The notes: generated from the letters alone by a model not told the origin. DNA of 64,000 nt from EA-27 sp964396265 (GCA_964396265.1 CAYNEM010000010.1:48161-112160), one strand, 5' to 3'; positions 15,894 to 24,118 are shown, numbered from the stretch's first letter. Program-made: numbers and translations.

Positions 15894-16796
15894 ATGCGGG
15901 GGGCTGCGGCGACCGCCCTGGCCGTGATGGTTTTGGCGCTCCTGACGATGCCCGCGCAGGCCGCGAACTTCGGCACGCACGCGGGCCTTGCGAACGACCT
16001 CTGGGCCGACCCGTACTTCCGGGCGGGCGCGCTCCTCGCGGACGTGGACCACTTCCTCCCCCCGGGCGAGCCACGAACCGACGACGCTGCCTTCGCGGCG
16101 GGAATCGCCCAACGGGCGTGGAACGGGTCGCGGAACGCTTGGCGGTTCGCTACGGGCTGGTATGAGCATCTCGACCAGGACCAAGAGTTCGCGGATGCGC
16201 GAGGCCGGATCCAAGCGGGGTACCCGTCGTACACGGACACGGACGTCCGACTCGCCTTCGACTACTGGACAATCCGGAAGCACGCATTCCCCACGAACTT
16301 CGACTGGATCCTCGCGGACGACGAGGTGCTCGCGCTGATCCAGGGCGGGCTCGTCGGGACGGACCTCGCGGGCGTGCGCGTGGCGGTGGATGGCCTGCTC
16401 CATTCCACGGACCTCAACGACCCGGGGCTCGCGCTGCAGATCCAGGCGGCGAACGCGTACGGGACGTTCTACGGGGACCGTGCGCGCAACATGGAGGCGG
16501 AATACAATCGGTACGTCCGCCTCGTCACGGCCTCGTACGTCCCGATCCTCCCCCGGATCGATCTCGCTCTCCTCACCATGCAGTCGATTGCCGCCAAGCA
16601 CGGCAATCCTCCGAACCTGCGCGCGGCCCTTCGCGAGGCGATGCGGCTCGAGGCGGAGCGGCCCCCCGGATGGATGGCGGAGGAGGTCACGGCGCTGGCC
16701 GCCTACGTCTCGGAACTCCCAACCTCGGGCGTTCCGCTCCGGATTCGCCTTCTCCTCGAGACGCGTGCGGACGGCATCGCTGCCATCCTCTCGTAA
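15894..16796 (+). CDS. Secreted His/Asp-rich protein, zinc phospholipase C-like
   Basis: A 300-residue protein with a signal peptide (MRGAAATALAVMVLALLTMPAQA), exported. The mature part begins NFGTHAGLANDLW and has LLADVDHFLPPG, WRFATGWYEHLDQDQEFADA and a helical remainder. The arrangement of His and Asp in GTHAGL, ADVDHF and YEHLDQD resembles the trinuclear zinc site of the phospholipase C/S1-P1 nuclease fold, but no full match can be claimed. ATG 15894 is chosen because it begins the signal peptide; the frame is open to 15852. It diverges from radA and converges on the HAD gene. Confidence 0.7.
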   Translation: MRGAAATALAVMVLALLTMPAQAANFGTHAGLANDLWADPYFRAGALLADVDHFLPPGEPRTDDAAFAAGIAQRAWNGSRNAWRFATGWYEHLDQDQEFADARGRIQAGYPSYTDTDVRLAFDYWTIRKHAFPTNFDWILADDEVLALIQGGLVGTDLAGVRVAVDGLLHSTDLNDPGLALQIQAANAYGTFYGDRARNMEAEYNRYVRLVTASYVPILPRIDLALLTMQSIAAKHGNPPNLRAALREAMRLEAERPPGWMAEEVTALAAYVSELPTSGVPLRIRLLLETRADGIAAILS

Positions 16797-16828
16797 CGCA
16801 GGTCCTTGCGCGCAGGCGCGGGCCGAGG

Positions 16829-17554
16829 TCACTTCCCTAGGGCGAGGGTCGCCGGGGCCTTCGGGGTCTCGGGAGCCTTCTCCGGTGCCGACGCCGGCTT
16901 GACGAGCGGCCTCAGCGCAGCCTCCAGCTCCTCGAACGTCTCGATCGTCGCGACCGCGTGGGGGCACGACGCGTCGGCCCGGCGGCGGACGAACACCGGG
17001 CGCAACCCGAGGGGCTTCGCGACGGCAAGGTCCTCGCAGTGGGGGGACACGAGGAGGACGTCCTTCGCGCGGAGCTTCATCGCCGCAAGCGCGGCCTTAT
17101 ACACCGCCGGATTCGGCGGCACCGCCTTCGCCTCCCTCGGCGTCACGACCGCCATGATGTGCGACTTCACCGGTTCAAGGGCGTGCGCGACCACGAACGG
17201 CGGGAGGCATGAGACGACCGCGACCTTGCGCCCCTTCGCGAGCGCGGGCAGGATGCGGACGACGTCGTCGTCCAAGGAATACCGGTGGAGCTCCGCGAAC
17301 ACGGGGGCCATGGACATGATCTCCGTCTTCTTCGGCTTCAGGTCCAGCTGGTCGAACACCGCCTCGAGGAAGTGCTCCGCGCTGTCGAGGCCCTTCCGCG
17401 CGGAGACGACGTACATGACGTAGTCGCACGCCGCCAGGAACTCCCGTCGGTAGACCGCGTACCCGAGGTCCTCGATCTCGCGCACCAGCGGGAGCGGGTC
17501 GCCGTCCGCGCGATGGGCGATCGACTCGAAGTCGAGTAAGATGCCTCTGGCCAC
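16829..17554 (-). CDS. HAD-superfamily protein with altered acid/base residue
   Basis: A 241-residue HAD-fold protein. The first motif is GILLDFESI: the nucleophile Asp (residue 8) is present, but the second Asp of the usual DxD is Glu (D-F-E). Further motifs are VAVVSCLPPFV (Ser/Thr motif), PREAKAVPPNPAVYKAAL (Lys motif) and DVLLVSPHCEDLAVAKPLG where the fourth motif, usually G-D-x-x-x-D, is S-P-H-C-E-D. It may be a phosphatase or a dehalogenase-like member with altered chemistry. A Pro/Ala-rich tail follows residue 215. TATA-like boxes lie 25 and 47 bases upstream of ATG 17554. Confidence 0.75.
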   Translation of the reverse strand: MARGILLDFESIAHRADGDPLPLVREIEDLGYAVYRREFLAACDYVMYVVSARKGLDSAEHFLEAVFDQLDLKPKKTEIMSMAPVFAELHRYSLDDDVVRILPALAKGRKVAVVSCLPPFVVAHALEPVKSHIMAVVTPREAKAVPPNPAVYKAALAAMKLRAKDVLLVSPHCEDLAVAKPLGLRPVFVRRRADASCPHAVATIETFEELEAALRPLVKPASAPEKAPETPKAPATLALGK

Positions 17555-17575
17555 GCCGGGCTTCAGGGTCCGGGG

Positions 17576-17606
17576 CTATATGCGGGTTGCGATGGGCTTT
17601 ATAAAG
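17576..17606 (-). promoter_or_regulatory. Double TATA region before the HAD gene
   Basis: Two AT boxes, CATATAG (minus, 17582-17576) and the self-complementary CTTTATAAAG (17597-17606). The nearer box predicts a leaderless start at ATG 17554; the farther would give a leader of about 20 bases. No plus-strand gene lies downstream. Confidence 0.5.
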
Positions 17607-17638
17607 GTGGTCGCGCGCGAGAGGGGGCTGACGCACGA

Positions 17639-18418
17639 TCACTCACGCGGCAGGGCGTCCGCCGGCGCCGCCGCGAACCGCACCAGCGCCTCCCGTTCCG
17701 CGAAGTGCAGGACGCCTGGGACCACGAGACAGTGCAACGGCGGGCCGAGGTCCGCGTCCGCGAGACGGTCCGCGCGGTCCGCGCGCACGACCGGGGCCGG
17801 GGACCCCGCGCGCCCGACGACGCACACGAGCGTCTCCGGCGGGAACTTCTCGCCCCCGACCTCGATCAGGTAACGGAGCGCATCGTTGGCGGTGAGGAAC
17901 GTGCCGCCCTCGCGGAGGTCGAGGAGCACGAGCGTGTGAAGCCAGGCCGCGCGGTTGGCGGCGATCACGTCCACCGGGCTCGCGGGCCGGAACCCCTTCT
18001 CCGGGATCGGGACCGTCGTCGTCCGCCCGAACTTGTACGCTTGGAGCCCCGTGAGGCCGATGGCCGCGGTCAGGATCGACGGGCCGTGCACGATCCGTGT
18101 CCGGATCCCCGCGGTCTCCGCGCGCATGCGAAGGTCGACGTGGGTCGTCGCCATCATCGGGTCGCCGGGGACCAGGAAGCCCACGCGCTTCGTCGCGGCC
18201 TCTCGCAGGAGGACGACCCCGGACTCGACCTCCTCGCGGCGGAGCACCTGGACGGGCTTCCCAATCGTCGCCGCAAGCTTCTCCGGGGTCGTGCCTTGCA
18301 GCGAGGACGTGTAGAATTCCGCGAACAGGAGTTCGCACGCGCGGGCCTCTTCGAGAGCGCGCACGGTCAGATCGCGCTCGTCGTACAGTCCGAGGCCGAT
18401 GAAGACGAGTTCGCCCAC
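17639..18418 (-). CDS. dphB: Diphthine synthase
   Basis: A 259-residue SAM-dependent methyltransferase that methylates the modified histidine of elongation factor 2 on the way to diphthamide. It has the tetrapyrrole-methylase fold: GELVFIGLGLYDERDLTVRA at the N-terminus, CELLFAEFYTSSLQG, FLVPGDPMMATTH, VHGPSILTAAIGLTGLQAY and KFGRTTTVPIPEKGFRP. Length and motifs match archaeal Dph5. The start is GTG 18418. An archaeal EF-2 gene is not in this window. The VIT-type transporter gene lies 35 bases upstream on the same strand. Confidence 0.95.
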   Translation of the reverse strand: MGELVFIGLGLYDERDLTVRALEEARACELLFAEFYTSSLQGTTPEKLAATIGKPVQVLRREEVESGVVLLREAATKRVGFLVPGDPMMATTHVDLRMRAETAGIRTRIVHGPSILTAAIGLTGLQAYKFGRTTTVPIPEKGFRPASPVDVIAANRAAWLHTLVLLDLREGGTFLTANDALRYLIEVGGEKFPPETLVCVVGRAGSPAPVVRADRADRLADADLGPPLHCLVVPGVLHFAEREALVRFAAAPADALPRE

Positions 18419-18452
18419 CGCCTACGATACGGAGGCGCGGGGAAAAAGGCTC

Positions 18453-19046
18453 TCATCGCACCAAATACGTCTGGATCAGGATGAGGAGGAGGAACGTCGC
18501 AATCGCGGCGATCGTCATCCGGAGACCCTGCCGGAGGGGGCTGCGTCCCGCGACCTTGCCGAGCGCGTACCCAGCGACAAACACGAGGATCGCCGCTAAG
18601 AGGATCGACAGCTGCGATGCGTGCGCGAGCGACGGCGAGCCGAACGCGAGGTGGAGGAGAAAGGGCGCGGACGTGATCGCGAACACGAGTAGTGGCGCGC
18701 AGAAGTTCACGAAGCTGACGAGCGCGCGGTACAGCCGGAGCGTGCGGTCGATGTGCGTGTCCTTGAGCTCCACGAGCATCGCCCGCTCGATCCGCGCCAT
18801 CCGGATCTCCGCCTCGAGCCTCTCCGCCTCGTAAACGCTCACGCCCGTGGAGATGCCGATCGCGATGCACGCTGCCGCGAGCGCGCCGAGCGTGACGCGG
18901 ATCTCCGTGCCCTGCGTGACGACGGTCGCCGAGACGATGCCGAGGACGACGAACGTGCTGTCGAAGAGGGTGTTGATGAAATAACGGCGGAACAGCTCGC
19001 TGAGGTCGTAGGCGAGCCGAAAGCGACGCAGGGAATCGAAGACCAC
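18453..19046 (-). CDS. VIT1/CCC1-family membrane transporter
   Basis: A 197-residue protein with five hydrophobic segments and the VIT1/CCC1 pattern: FDSTFVVLGIVSATV, then AIGISTGVSVYEAERLEAE leading into a charged region (RMARIERAMLVELKDTHIDR), and a C-terminal three-helix half. Yeast and plant members move iron or manganese into vacuoles; archaeal members are thought to export or sequester these metals. The charged region is shorter than the metal-binding domain of plant proteins. A TATA box (GGTTATATCC, minus, about 19083-19073) lies 30 bases upstream of ATG 19046. Confidence 0.8.
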   Translation of the reverse strand: MVFDSLRRFRLAYDLSELFRRYFINTLFDSTFVVLGIVSATVVTQGTEIRVTLGALAAACIAIGISTGVSVYEAERLEAEIRMARIERAMLVELKDTHIDRTLRLYRALVSFVNFCAPLLVFAITSAPFLLHLAFGSPSLAHASQLSILLAAILVFVAGYALGKVAGRSPLRQGLRMTIAAIATFLLLILIQTYLVR

Positions 19047-19097
19047 GGGCGACCTCGGTCAGAATCGGGCGGCGGATATAACCGCTTCCCCGCCCGC

Positions 19098-19490
19098 TCA
19101 GCGGAAGTGCTTCCGGACGGCGAGCAGGTAGATGAAGACCAACGCGGGGATGATGACCCCGACGACCCCGATGCCGCCACCGGCGAGGACGACGGAGACC
19201 TGGGTCAGCAGGTAGAGGAAGAGGACGATCACGGCGAGCCACCACGCCCACGGCCGGAGGCTAAGGAGGGCGAATCCGGCGGCGAGGACGAGGAACGACA
19301 GGATGAGGATGACGCCTCCAATCGCCACGCCGAGAAAGCCGGTGACTGGGACGAGCAGGACGCCGGCGAGCAGCAAGACGAGGGAGACGAGGACGGCGAG
19401 GATGCCTACCAGAATCAGGAGGATGGCAAGGAGGGTGACCCCGATCGGTCGCCTGCGGGGCTGGGGATATGGCTGCGCCGGATAGGCCAT
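19098..19490 (-). CDS. Small four-helix membrane protein
   Basis: A 130-residue protein with a short Pro-rich cytoplasmic start (AYPAQPYPQPRRRPIG) and four hydrophobic helices: VTLLAILLILVGILAVLVSL, a second starting LLLAGVLLVPVTGFLG, AGFALLSLRPWAWWLAVIVL, and VVGVIIPALVFIYLLAV. No catalytic motif is visible. Pro-rich headed four-helix proteins of this kind are common in archaea and bacteria and are of unknown role. ATG 19490 fits a leaderless start after the AT box at 19514-19524; the open frame continues to 19535 but would run into that box. It is divergent from the Trm5-like gene. Confidence 0.65.
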   Translation of the reverse strand: MAYPAQPYPQPRRRPIGVTLLAILLILVGILAVLVSLVLLLAGVLLVPVTGFLGVAIGGVILILSFLVLAAGFALLSLRPWAWWLAVIVLFLYLLTQVSVVLAGGGIGVVGVIIPALVFIYLLAVRKHFR

Positions 19491-19513
19491 CGTCGCCGGA
19501 TACGACGCCCCGG

Positions 19514-19524
19514 GATTAATTCTT
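19514..19524. promoter_or_regulatory. AT-rich box between divergent genes
   Basis: GATTAATTCTT, the only AT-rich block between the small membrane gene (minus, ATG 19490) and the Trm5-like gene (plus, GTG 19569). It is correctly placed for the minus gene and possible for the plus gene. Confidence 0.5.
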
Positions 19525-19568
19525 CCACACGGCAAGGCTCATTAGGCCGGGCCCGCGCTGACCCGGCG

Positions 19569-20570
19569 GTGCGTTCGCTGGCCGTGGCGGTGCCGAAAGG
19601 CAACGCGGAGGCGGTGCGGAAGGAGCTGGTCGCGCAGGGCGTCCTCCGCAAGGGCGTCGCGATCGCGCGCGACGGCGACACGGTGTACCTTCCCGTCACG
19701 ACCGCCACAATCCGGCACGCGACCTTGGAGCACGAGTTCCGCGACGCGTTCATGCCGATCCGGTCGTACAAGGACGTCGCCCGCGTCCCTCAGTACCTCC
19801 AGGGGAGCCTCCCGACGAGCTTCGACGTCGTCGGAGACATCGCGATTTTCAAGATCCCCGACGACCTGCACGAATACGAAGCCGAGATCTCCGAAGCGAT
19901 CCTGCGCGCCAACGCGGGCGTGAGGGTGGTGGCGGCGGACGAGGGTGTGAAGGGGCCGATGCGCGTCCGTCAGCTCCGCGTGCTGGCGGGACCGGACCGC
20001 ACGGAGACGGTGTACCGCGAGTTCGGCCTCTCGTACGCGGTCGACGTCGCGAAAGCGTACTTCTCGCCCCGCTTGGGATCTGAACGGATGCGCGTCGCAC
20101 AACTGGTCGGTCCGGGCGAGGTCGTCGTGGACATGTTCAGCGGCGTCGGCCCGTACGCGATCCTCATCGCGAAACGCCGCCAACCCGCCGTCGTGCACGC
20201 CTTCGACGCGAACCCGGATGCGTTCCGCTATCTGGAGGAGAACGTGCGACGGAACCGGGCGGACCGGGTGAGGCCCCGCCTCGGGGACGGGATCGCGCTT
20301 TTGGCGGTGGTGGACCCGCCTCACCGCATCATCCTCGACTACCCGCGCGGCCCGGACCCGGCCTACAGCGCGGCGCTGATGCGGATCCTCCCCGGCGGCA
20401 CGATCCATTACTACGCGATCCTCGAGTCTGTCGAGCGCGAGGACCGCGAGCGCGCCCTTGTCGACGCCGCCGAATCCATCGGGCGGGAGGCGAAAATCAC
20501 CGCCATGCGGGAGGTCCACGGATGGTCGCCGACGCAGAGTCTCTTCGTGTTCGACGTACACGTAGTGTAG
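19569..20570 (+). CDS. Trm5-like tRNA (guanine-N1)-methyltransferase
   Basis: A 333-residue class I SAM methyltransferase of the Trm5/TYW2 type, expected to act on position 37 of tRNA. The N-terminal D1-like part (LAVAVPKGNAEAVRKELV) is followed by a central domain with RMRVAQLVGPGEVVVDMF and SGVGPYAILIAKR (SAM-binding glycine loop), HAFDANPDAFRYLEENVRRN, and the C-terminal GGTIHYYAIL. The position of the catalytic N-L/P-P motif reads LDYPRGPDP, an unusual Asp-Tyr-Pro. The start is GTG 19569; the long open frame upstream overlaps minus-strand genes. It converges on the small gene at 20574. Confidence 0.85.
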   Translation: MRSLAVAVPKGNAEAVRKELVAQGVLRKGVAIARDGDTVYLPVTTATIRHATLEHEFRDAFMPIRSYKDVARVPQYLQGSLPTSFDVVGDIAIFKIPDDLHEYEAEISEAILRANAGVRVVAADEGVKGPMRVRQLRVLAGPDRTETVYREFGLSYAVDVAKAYFSPRLGSERMRVAQLVGPGEVVVDMFSGVGPYAILIAKRRQPAVVHAFDANPDAFRYLEENVRRNRADRVRPRLGDGIALLAVVDPPHRIILDYPRGPDPAYSAALMRILPGGTIHYYAILESVEREDRERALVDAAESIGREAKITAMREVHGWSPTQSLFVFDVHVV

Positions 20571-20573
20571 ACG

Positions 20574-20837
20574 TCAGAGCTCGCCCAGAGCCCTCATTTC
20601 GTTGATTCTTTTCGAGAGCGCATTGACTCGATCTTGAATCCGTCGGGATTGGACTTCAGCAAGCGCGACGTACGTCTGAGCCATTGTTTGTACTTCTTCT
20701 TGCCCATCTGCTCCCGCAGCGCCTCGCTCATGAGCTTGGCACGCGGCAACGAGCGCTTTGAGGAATTTTCCGACATCATCCACCATACCGTTGTACTCGT
20801 TGATAAAGGCGACCCATTCTTCGTCCGTCAGCGGCAA
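20574..20837 (-). CDS. Small helical hypothetical protein
   Basis: An 87-residue frame from TTG 20837, predicted almost wholly helical, with heptad-like spacing in VALAEVQSRRIQDRVNALSKRINEMRAL, beginning PLTDEEWVAFINEYN. Base composition is visibly less GC-rich than in the neighbours from 20574 to about 20950, which could indicate transfer or weak coding. No family is recognisable. The frame's start codon is TTG with no clear ribosome site, so it is a tentative gene. Confidence 0.4.
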   Translation of the reverse strand: MPLTDEEWVAFINEYNGMVDDVGKFLKALVAACQAHERGAAGADGQEEVQTMAQTYVALAEVQSRRIQDRVNALSKRINEMRALGEL

Positions 20838-20916
20838 TCACGTCGCATCCTATCGAGGGCAGTCAGGATCAGTGCCCTGCTTTTCGAACTTCGGCGTACC
20901 TGTAACAACGAGACCG

Positions 20917-21399
20917 TTACTGAAGACGCATTCCTCGCTGGTCCTGGTAGTGCCCGGATCGCTCGGCGTACGTTTTTTCCGCGGGGCTCGTGAGGTCTTC
21001 GAAAACGACCTGCGCGAACCGGTCGCCAATCGGCAGCTCGAGGATTACGGATGCGTCCGCGTTGAACGCTCCCAGCGTCAGCGTCCCGCGAAACCCTGCG
21101 TCGACCTTCCCGAACGAGGCGATCACGCCCTTGCGGATCCACGTCGTCCGAAGCCAGAGGGACGCGGTCACGCTCTCCCCGAGCTCTACGACCTCGGCGG
21201 TGGAGACGGCGAAGCGCGACAGCGGCGGAACCCGCGCGACCCCGGACTTGGCGGTGACGGGATCTTTCCCTAGGACGGCGACCTCCGCGATCGTCAGGTC
21301 GTAGCCGTTGGGCGTCAGGTTCTCCGGACGAAAGCCTTCGACCCGCAACCGCCCGGCGTCCATCGCCGCCACGATGTCGCGGTCCGAGAGCACGGGCAT
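20917..21399 (-). CDS. dUTPase/dCTP deaminase-family protein
   Basis: A 160-residue protein of the trimeric dUTPase/dCTP deaminase fold, which removes dUTP or makes dUMP. Visible motifs are MPVLSDRDIVAAMDAGRL, FRPENLTPNGYDLTI, WLRTTWIRKGVIASFG and KVDAGFRGTLTLGAFN, then IGDRFAQVVFE and GHYQDQRGM. The catalytic Asp in V-D-A-G-F is present, but the Glu that dCTP deaminases carry in the next strand (T-L-E) is Gly here (T-L-G), which favours dUTP diphosphatase activity. ATG 21399 is chosen because upstream codons do not match the family. Confidence 0.85.
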   Translation of the reverse strand: MPVLSDRDIVAAMDAGRLRVEGFRPENLTPNGYDLTIAEVAVLGKDPVTAKSGVARVPPLSRFAVSTAEVVELGESVTASLWLRTTWIRKGVIASFGKVDAGFRGTLTLGAFNADASVILELPIGDRFAQVVFEDLTSPAEKTYAERSGHYQDQRGMRLQ

Positions 21400-21490
21400 C
21401 GCCGGGGCGCATCCCGGAGTGCGAATTGAACTTTCCCTATCCGAGGGTATGAACTCAAGGCTCATATCGCCCGGGGTCGAGCATAGCGCC

Positions 21491-21640
21491 GTGACGAAGG
21501 ACCCGAGGACATGTCGCCACAAGTCCCTCGAGCATCTGGGGACGGAGGACCACGCCCAGTTCTACAAGTGCGAGGCGTGCGGGGACGTCTTCGTCGTCGA
21601 CGCCGGGCACATGTGGCACGTCGAGGGCGTCCCCGCATAG
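21491..21640 (+). CDS. Short zinc-ribbon-like protein
   Basis: A 49-residue frame from GTG 21491 with potential metal ligands C-R-H ... H-L-G near the start and a C-E-A-C pair, followed by FVVDAGHMWHVEG. The pattern suggests one zinc site. The frame is open upstream to ATG 21449 (MNSRLISPGV...), giving a 63-residue alternative. It sits 46 bases before the acyl-CoA dehydrogenase gene and may share its transcript. Too short to classify. Confidence 0.55.
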   Translation: MTKDPRTCRHKSLEHLGTEDHAQFYKCEACGDVFVVDAGHMWHVEGVPA

Positions 21641-21686
21641 TCGGAAGGCTTTTGGCGGTACCGTCCTTGGACCCGTCGGTGGGCCC

Positions 21687-22844
21687 ATGGACTTCCAGCT
21701 GACGGAGGAGCAGAAGCTCGTCCGCGAGACCGCCCGCGATTTCGTGGACAAGGAGATCGTCCCGCACGCCCGCGAGTGGGAGCGGAAGGGGGAGATCCCG
21801 ATGGCCCTGTACCGCAAGATGGCGGAGCTCGGGTTCCTCGGCGCGCCCGTGCCCACGAACTATGGCGGCGCGGGGATGTCCTATGTGTCGTTCGCCCTCC
21901 TCGTGGAGGAGATTTCCCGCGGCTCCTCGTCCGTGCGCACGACGGTCAGCGTGCAGACGTCGTTGAGCGAGTCGACCCTCATGCTGTTCGCGAACGAGGA
22001 TCAGAAGCGCGCGTGGCTCGTTCCGCTCGCGAAGGGGGAGAGGTTCGGCGCGTGGGCGCTCACGGAGCCGGAGGCGGGCAGCGACGCCGCGAACCTGAAG
22101 ACCACCGCCAAACTCGTCAATGGGGAATGGGTGCTCAACGGCGCGAAGCGATTCATCTCGAACGGCGGCATGGCCGACTATGTCTTCGTCTACGCGCGCG
22201 AACCCGGCACGACGCGGCACGAGGGGCTCTCGTGCTTCATGGTGCCGAAGGGAACGCAAGGATTCACGGTCACAAACGTCGAGACGACGACGAAACTCGG
22301 GTTGCGCGCGAGTCCCACGGCGGACCTCGCGTTCGAGGACTGCCGCGTGCCGGAGGACCACCTTGTGGGAAAGCGGGGGAACGGCTGGGATCAGGCGATG
22401 AAGACGCTGAACGGCGGGCGTCTCGGCATCGCAGCGGGCGCCGTCGGGGTCGCGCGGGCCGCGCTCGAGGCGGCGACGAAGTACGCGAAGGAACGGAAGG
22501 CGTTCGGCCGGGCCATCGGGTCGTTCCAGCTCATCCGAGAGATGATCGCGGAGTCGGCGGTAGAGATCGACGCCGCGCGTCTCCTGACGCTTCGGGCGGC
22601 GCAACTCCGCGACCTCGGGGTCGACAACACGCTCGAGGTGAGCATGGCGAAGCTGTTCGGCGCGCAGATGGCGATGCGCGTGACGGACCGTGCGATCCAA
22701 GTCCACGGCGGCTATGGGTTCAGCGGCGAGTACGACGTCGAGCGGTACTTCCGCGACGCGCGCATCCTCGGGCTGTACGAGGGCACGAACGAGATCCAGA
22801 AGCTCATCATCGCGGAGCGCCTCCTTGGATCGAGTAGGGAGTAG
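21687..22844 (+). CDS. Acyl-CoA dehydrogenase
   Basis: A 385-residue FAD-dependent acyl-CoA dehydrogenase, which oxidises an acyl-CoA to the trans-2-enoyl-CoA in fatty- or branched-chain-acid breakdown. Motifs are the N-terminal FQLTEEQKLVRETARDFVDK, the FAD/substrate segment WALTEPEAGSDAANLKTTA, GGRLGIAAGAVGVARAALE, RKAFGRAIGSFQLIREM, and QVHGGYGFSGEYDVERYFRD. The catalytic Glu lies in GLYEGTNEIQ near residue 364. Chain-length preference cannot be read. It may pair with the thiolase at 58748 functionally; beta-oxidation hydratase and hydroxyacyl-CoA dehydrogenase are not in the window. Gene spacing suggests its own promoter or co-transcription with the preceding short gene. Confidence 0.94.
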   Translation: MDFQLTEEQKLVRETARDFVDKEIVPHAREWERKGEIPMALYRKMAELGFLGAPVPTNYGGAGMSYVSFALLVEEISRGSSSVRTTVSVQTSLSESTLMLFANEDQKRAWLVPLAKGERFGAWALTEPEAGSDAANLKTTAKLVNGEWVLNGAKRFISNGGMADYVFVYAREPGTTRHEGLSCFMVPKGTQGFTVTNVETTTKLGLRASPTADLAFEDCRVPEDHLVGKRGNGWDQAMKTLNGGRLGIAAGAVGVARAALEAATKYAKERKAFGRAIGSFQLIREMIAESAVEIDAARLLTLRAAQLRDLGVDNTLEVSMAKLFGAQMAMRVTDRAIQVHGGYGFSGEYDVERYFRDARILGLYEGTNEIQKLIIAERLLGSSRE

Positions 22845-23621
22845 TCACCCCGGGAGGAGGAACTCGTCGAGCCTCCCCACGCGATCGAACCCGAGCTTCT
22901 CGTACATCTCCACCGTCGTGTCCTTGAGCGGCGTTTCGAGGACGATGGGCGACAACCCCCGCGACCTCGCCCGTTCCAGGAGATGAAGCATCATCGTCGC
23001 CGCAACGCCCCGACCCCGGGACGCAGGATGCGTCGAGATATCCAGCACGACGGCGGCGGCGCCAACGTCTGCGAGGGTCGCGCAACCGACAGCCTCTCCT
23101 CTCGCGTACGCGACGTACGCCTCGCTGCCAAGTTCGTGGACGCGCCGCCAATGGAGGCCGAGCAACTGGTGGGAGACCTCGTGGTCGTGGCCGGATTCCT
23201 CGTCGATGAGGCCCCCGATCGTGTCGTAGTCGTCCCGCGTGGACTGGTCGCGCGCGGGGCGCAGGGTGATCCCGGGATTCGCCGCCAGCGACGGCGGGCG
23301 CAACGCCGCCATCACGTGGCTGGGTTGTGGGACGAACCCGCGCGCCGCGAATTCCGGACGCAGGCGATCTGCGAGGCCCTCGTCCTCCACGAACACCATC
23401 CTGTGCCGGATGTGCAGGGGCCCGAACGCGTCGTCCATCCGGCGGAGGGTCTCGCCAAGGCCGCCCGAAGGCAGGGTCCGCAGCGACAGATAGTTCGCGA
23501 CGTGGAGGAGGTGGAACTCCGGGTTCACCACGAACGTGCCCCAGCCCTCGTCCCGGACGTCGCACGTGGCCTCCTGCGCGGAGAGGATCGCCCGGACCGC
23601 AACGCTGCGGAGGTCCGTCAT
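22845..23621 (-). CDS. GNAT-family N-acetyltransferase
   Basis: A 258-residue protein whose C-terminal half is a GNAT acetyltransferase: LDISTHPASRGRGVAATMML carries the R/Q-x-x-G-x-G/A acetyl-CoA motif, followed by ETPLKDTTVEMYEKLGF. The N-terminal half (about 110 residues) is a divergent GNAT-like or accessory domain. The substrate is unknown. Its start overlaps the end of the hemerythrin-like gene by 4 bases (ATGA), so the two are translationally coupled. It converges on the acyl-CoA dehydrogenase gene, whose stop immediately abuts its own. Confidence 0.85.
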   Translation of the reverse strand: MTDLRSVAVRAILSAQEATCDVRDEGWGTFVVNPEFHLLHVANYLSLRTLPSGGLGETLRRMDDAFGPLHIRHRMVFVEDEGLADRLRPEFAARGFVPQPSHVMAALRPPSLAANPGITLRPARDQSTRDDYDTIGGLIDEESGHDHEVSHQLLGLHWRRVHELGSEAYVAYARGEAVGCATLADVGAAAVVLDISTHPASRGRGVAATMMLHLLERARSRGLSPIVLETPLKDTTVEMYEKLGFDRVGRLDEFLLPG

Positions 23622-24118
23622 CCGATCTCCTCCAGACGACGCGCGACCTCTCGTAACCCCTCCTCCCCCAGCGCCTGTCGCGCCGCCTCTGCAAGGGAAG
23701 AATCCTCCTTCGCCATGTGGAGCGCCAGGTACTGCACGAGAAAGATTCCGTGGCGGTTGAGCTCCCGGAGCTCCGACGCATGCGGCACGGACGCCTTCGT
23801 CTCCAGTGCCGCCAGCGCCTCGCCGATCTTCCCCACCTCCCGGCGGACCTCGTCGTGCTCGTACGCGATCACGCTAACGAGGGAGCCGTAGCGGCCCACC
23901 TTCTCCTCGAGCAGGGGCAGCAACGCTTTCTCTTCCCGCCGAAGATGCGCGGACACCGTCGTGCGAAGGAACTCCACGGTCTCGCGGAACAGCGCCAGCT
24001 CCGCCTCCCCGGCCCGCTCGCGGTTCATGGCAGCGTCGAGCCCCGCCTCGAACGCCCGGAGCCAAGGACGGATCGCCTCGTGCTCCCGATGGAACGAGAG
24101 GAACGGGTCCTCCGACAT
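23618..24118 (-). CDS. Hemerythrin-like (HHE) domain protein
   Basis: A 166-residue four-helix hemerythrin-type protein likely to bind a di-iron centre. Helix ligands are visible: FHREHEAIRPWL, VSAHLRREEKALLPLLEEK (H and E), VIAYEHDEVRREV, and GIFLVQYLALHMAKEDSSL (H and E/D). Relatives are used in oxygen or NO sensing and iron handling; no role is assigned here. It is the first gene of a two-gene unit with the overlapping GNAT gene. Start ATG 24118. It diverges from the gene at 24183, with a short intergenic gap of about 64 bases carrying a TATA-like CCTTATGTC for that gene. Confidence 0.88.
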   Translation of the reverse strand: MSEDPFLSFHREHEAIRPWLRAFEAGLDAAMNRERAGEAELALFRETVEFLRTTVSAHLRREEKALLPLLEEKVGRYGSLVSVIAYEHDEVRREVGKIGEALAALETKASVPHASELRELNRHGIFLVQYLALHMAKEDSSLAEAARQALGEEGLREVARRLEEIG

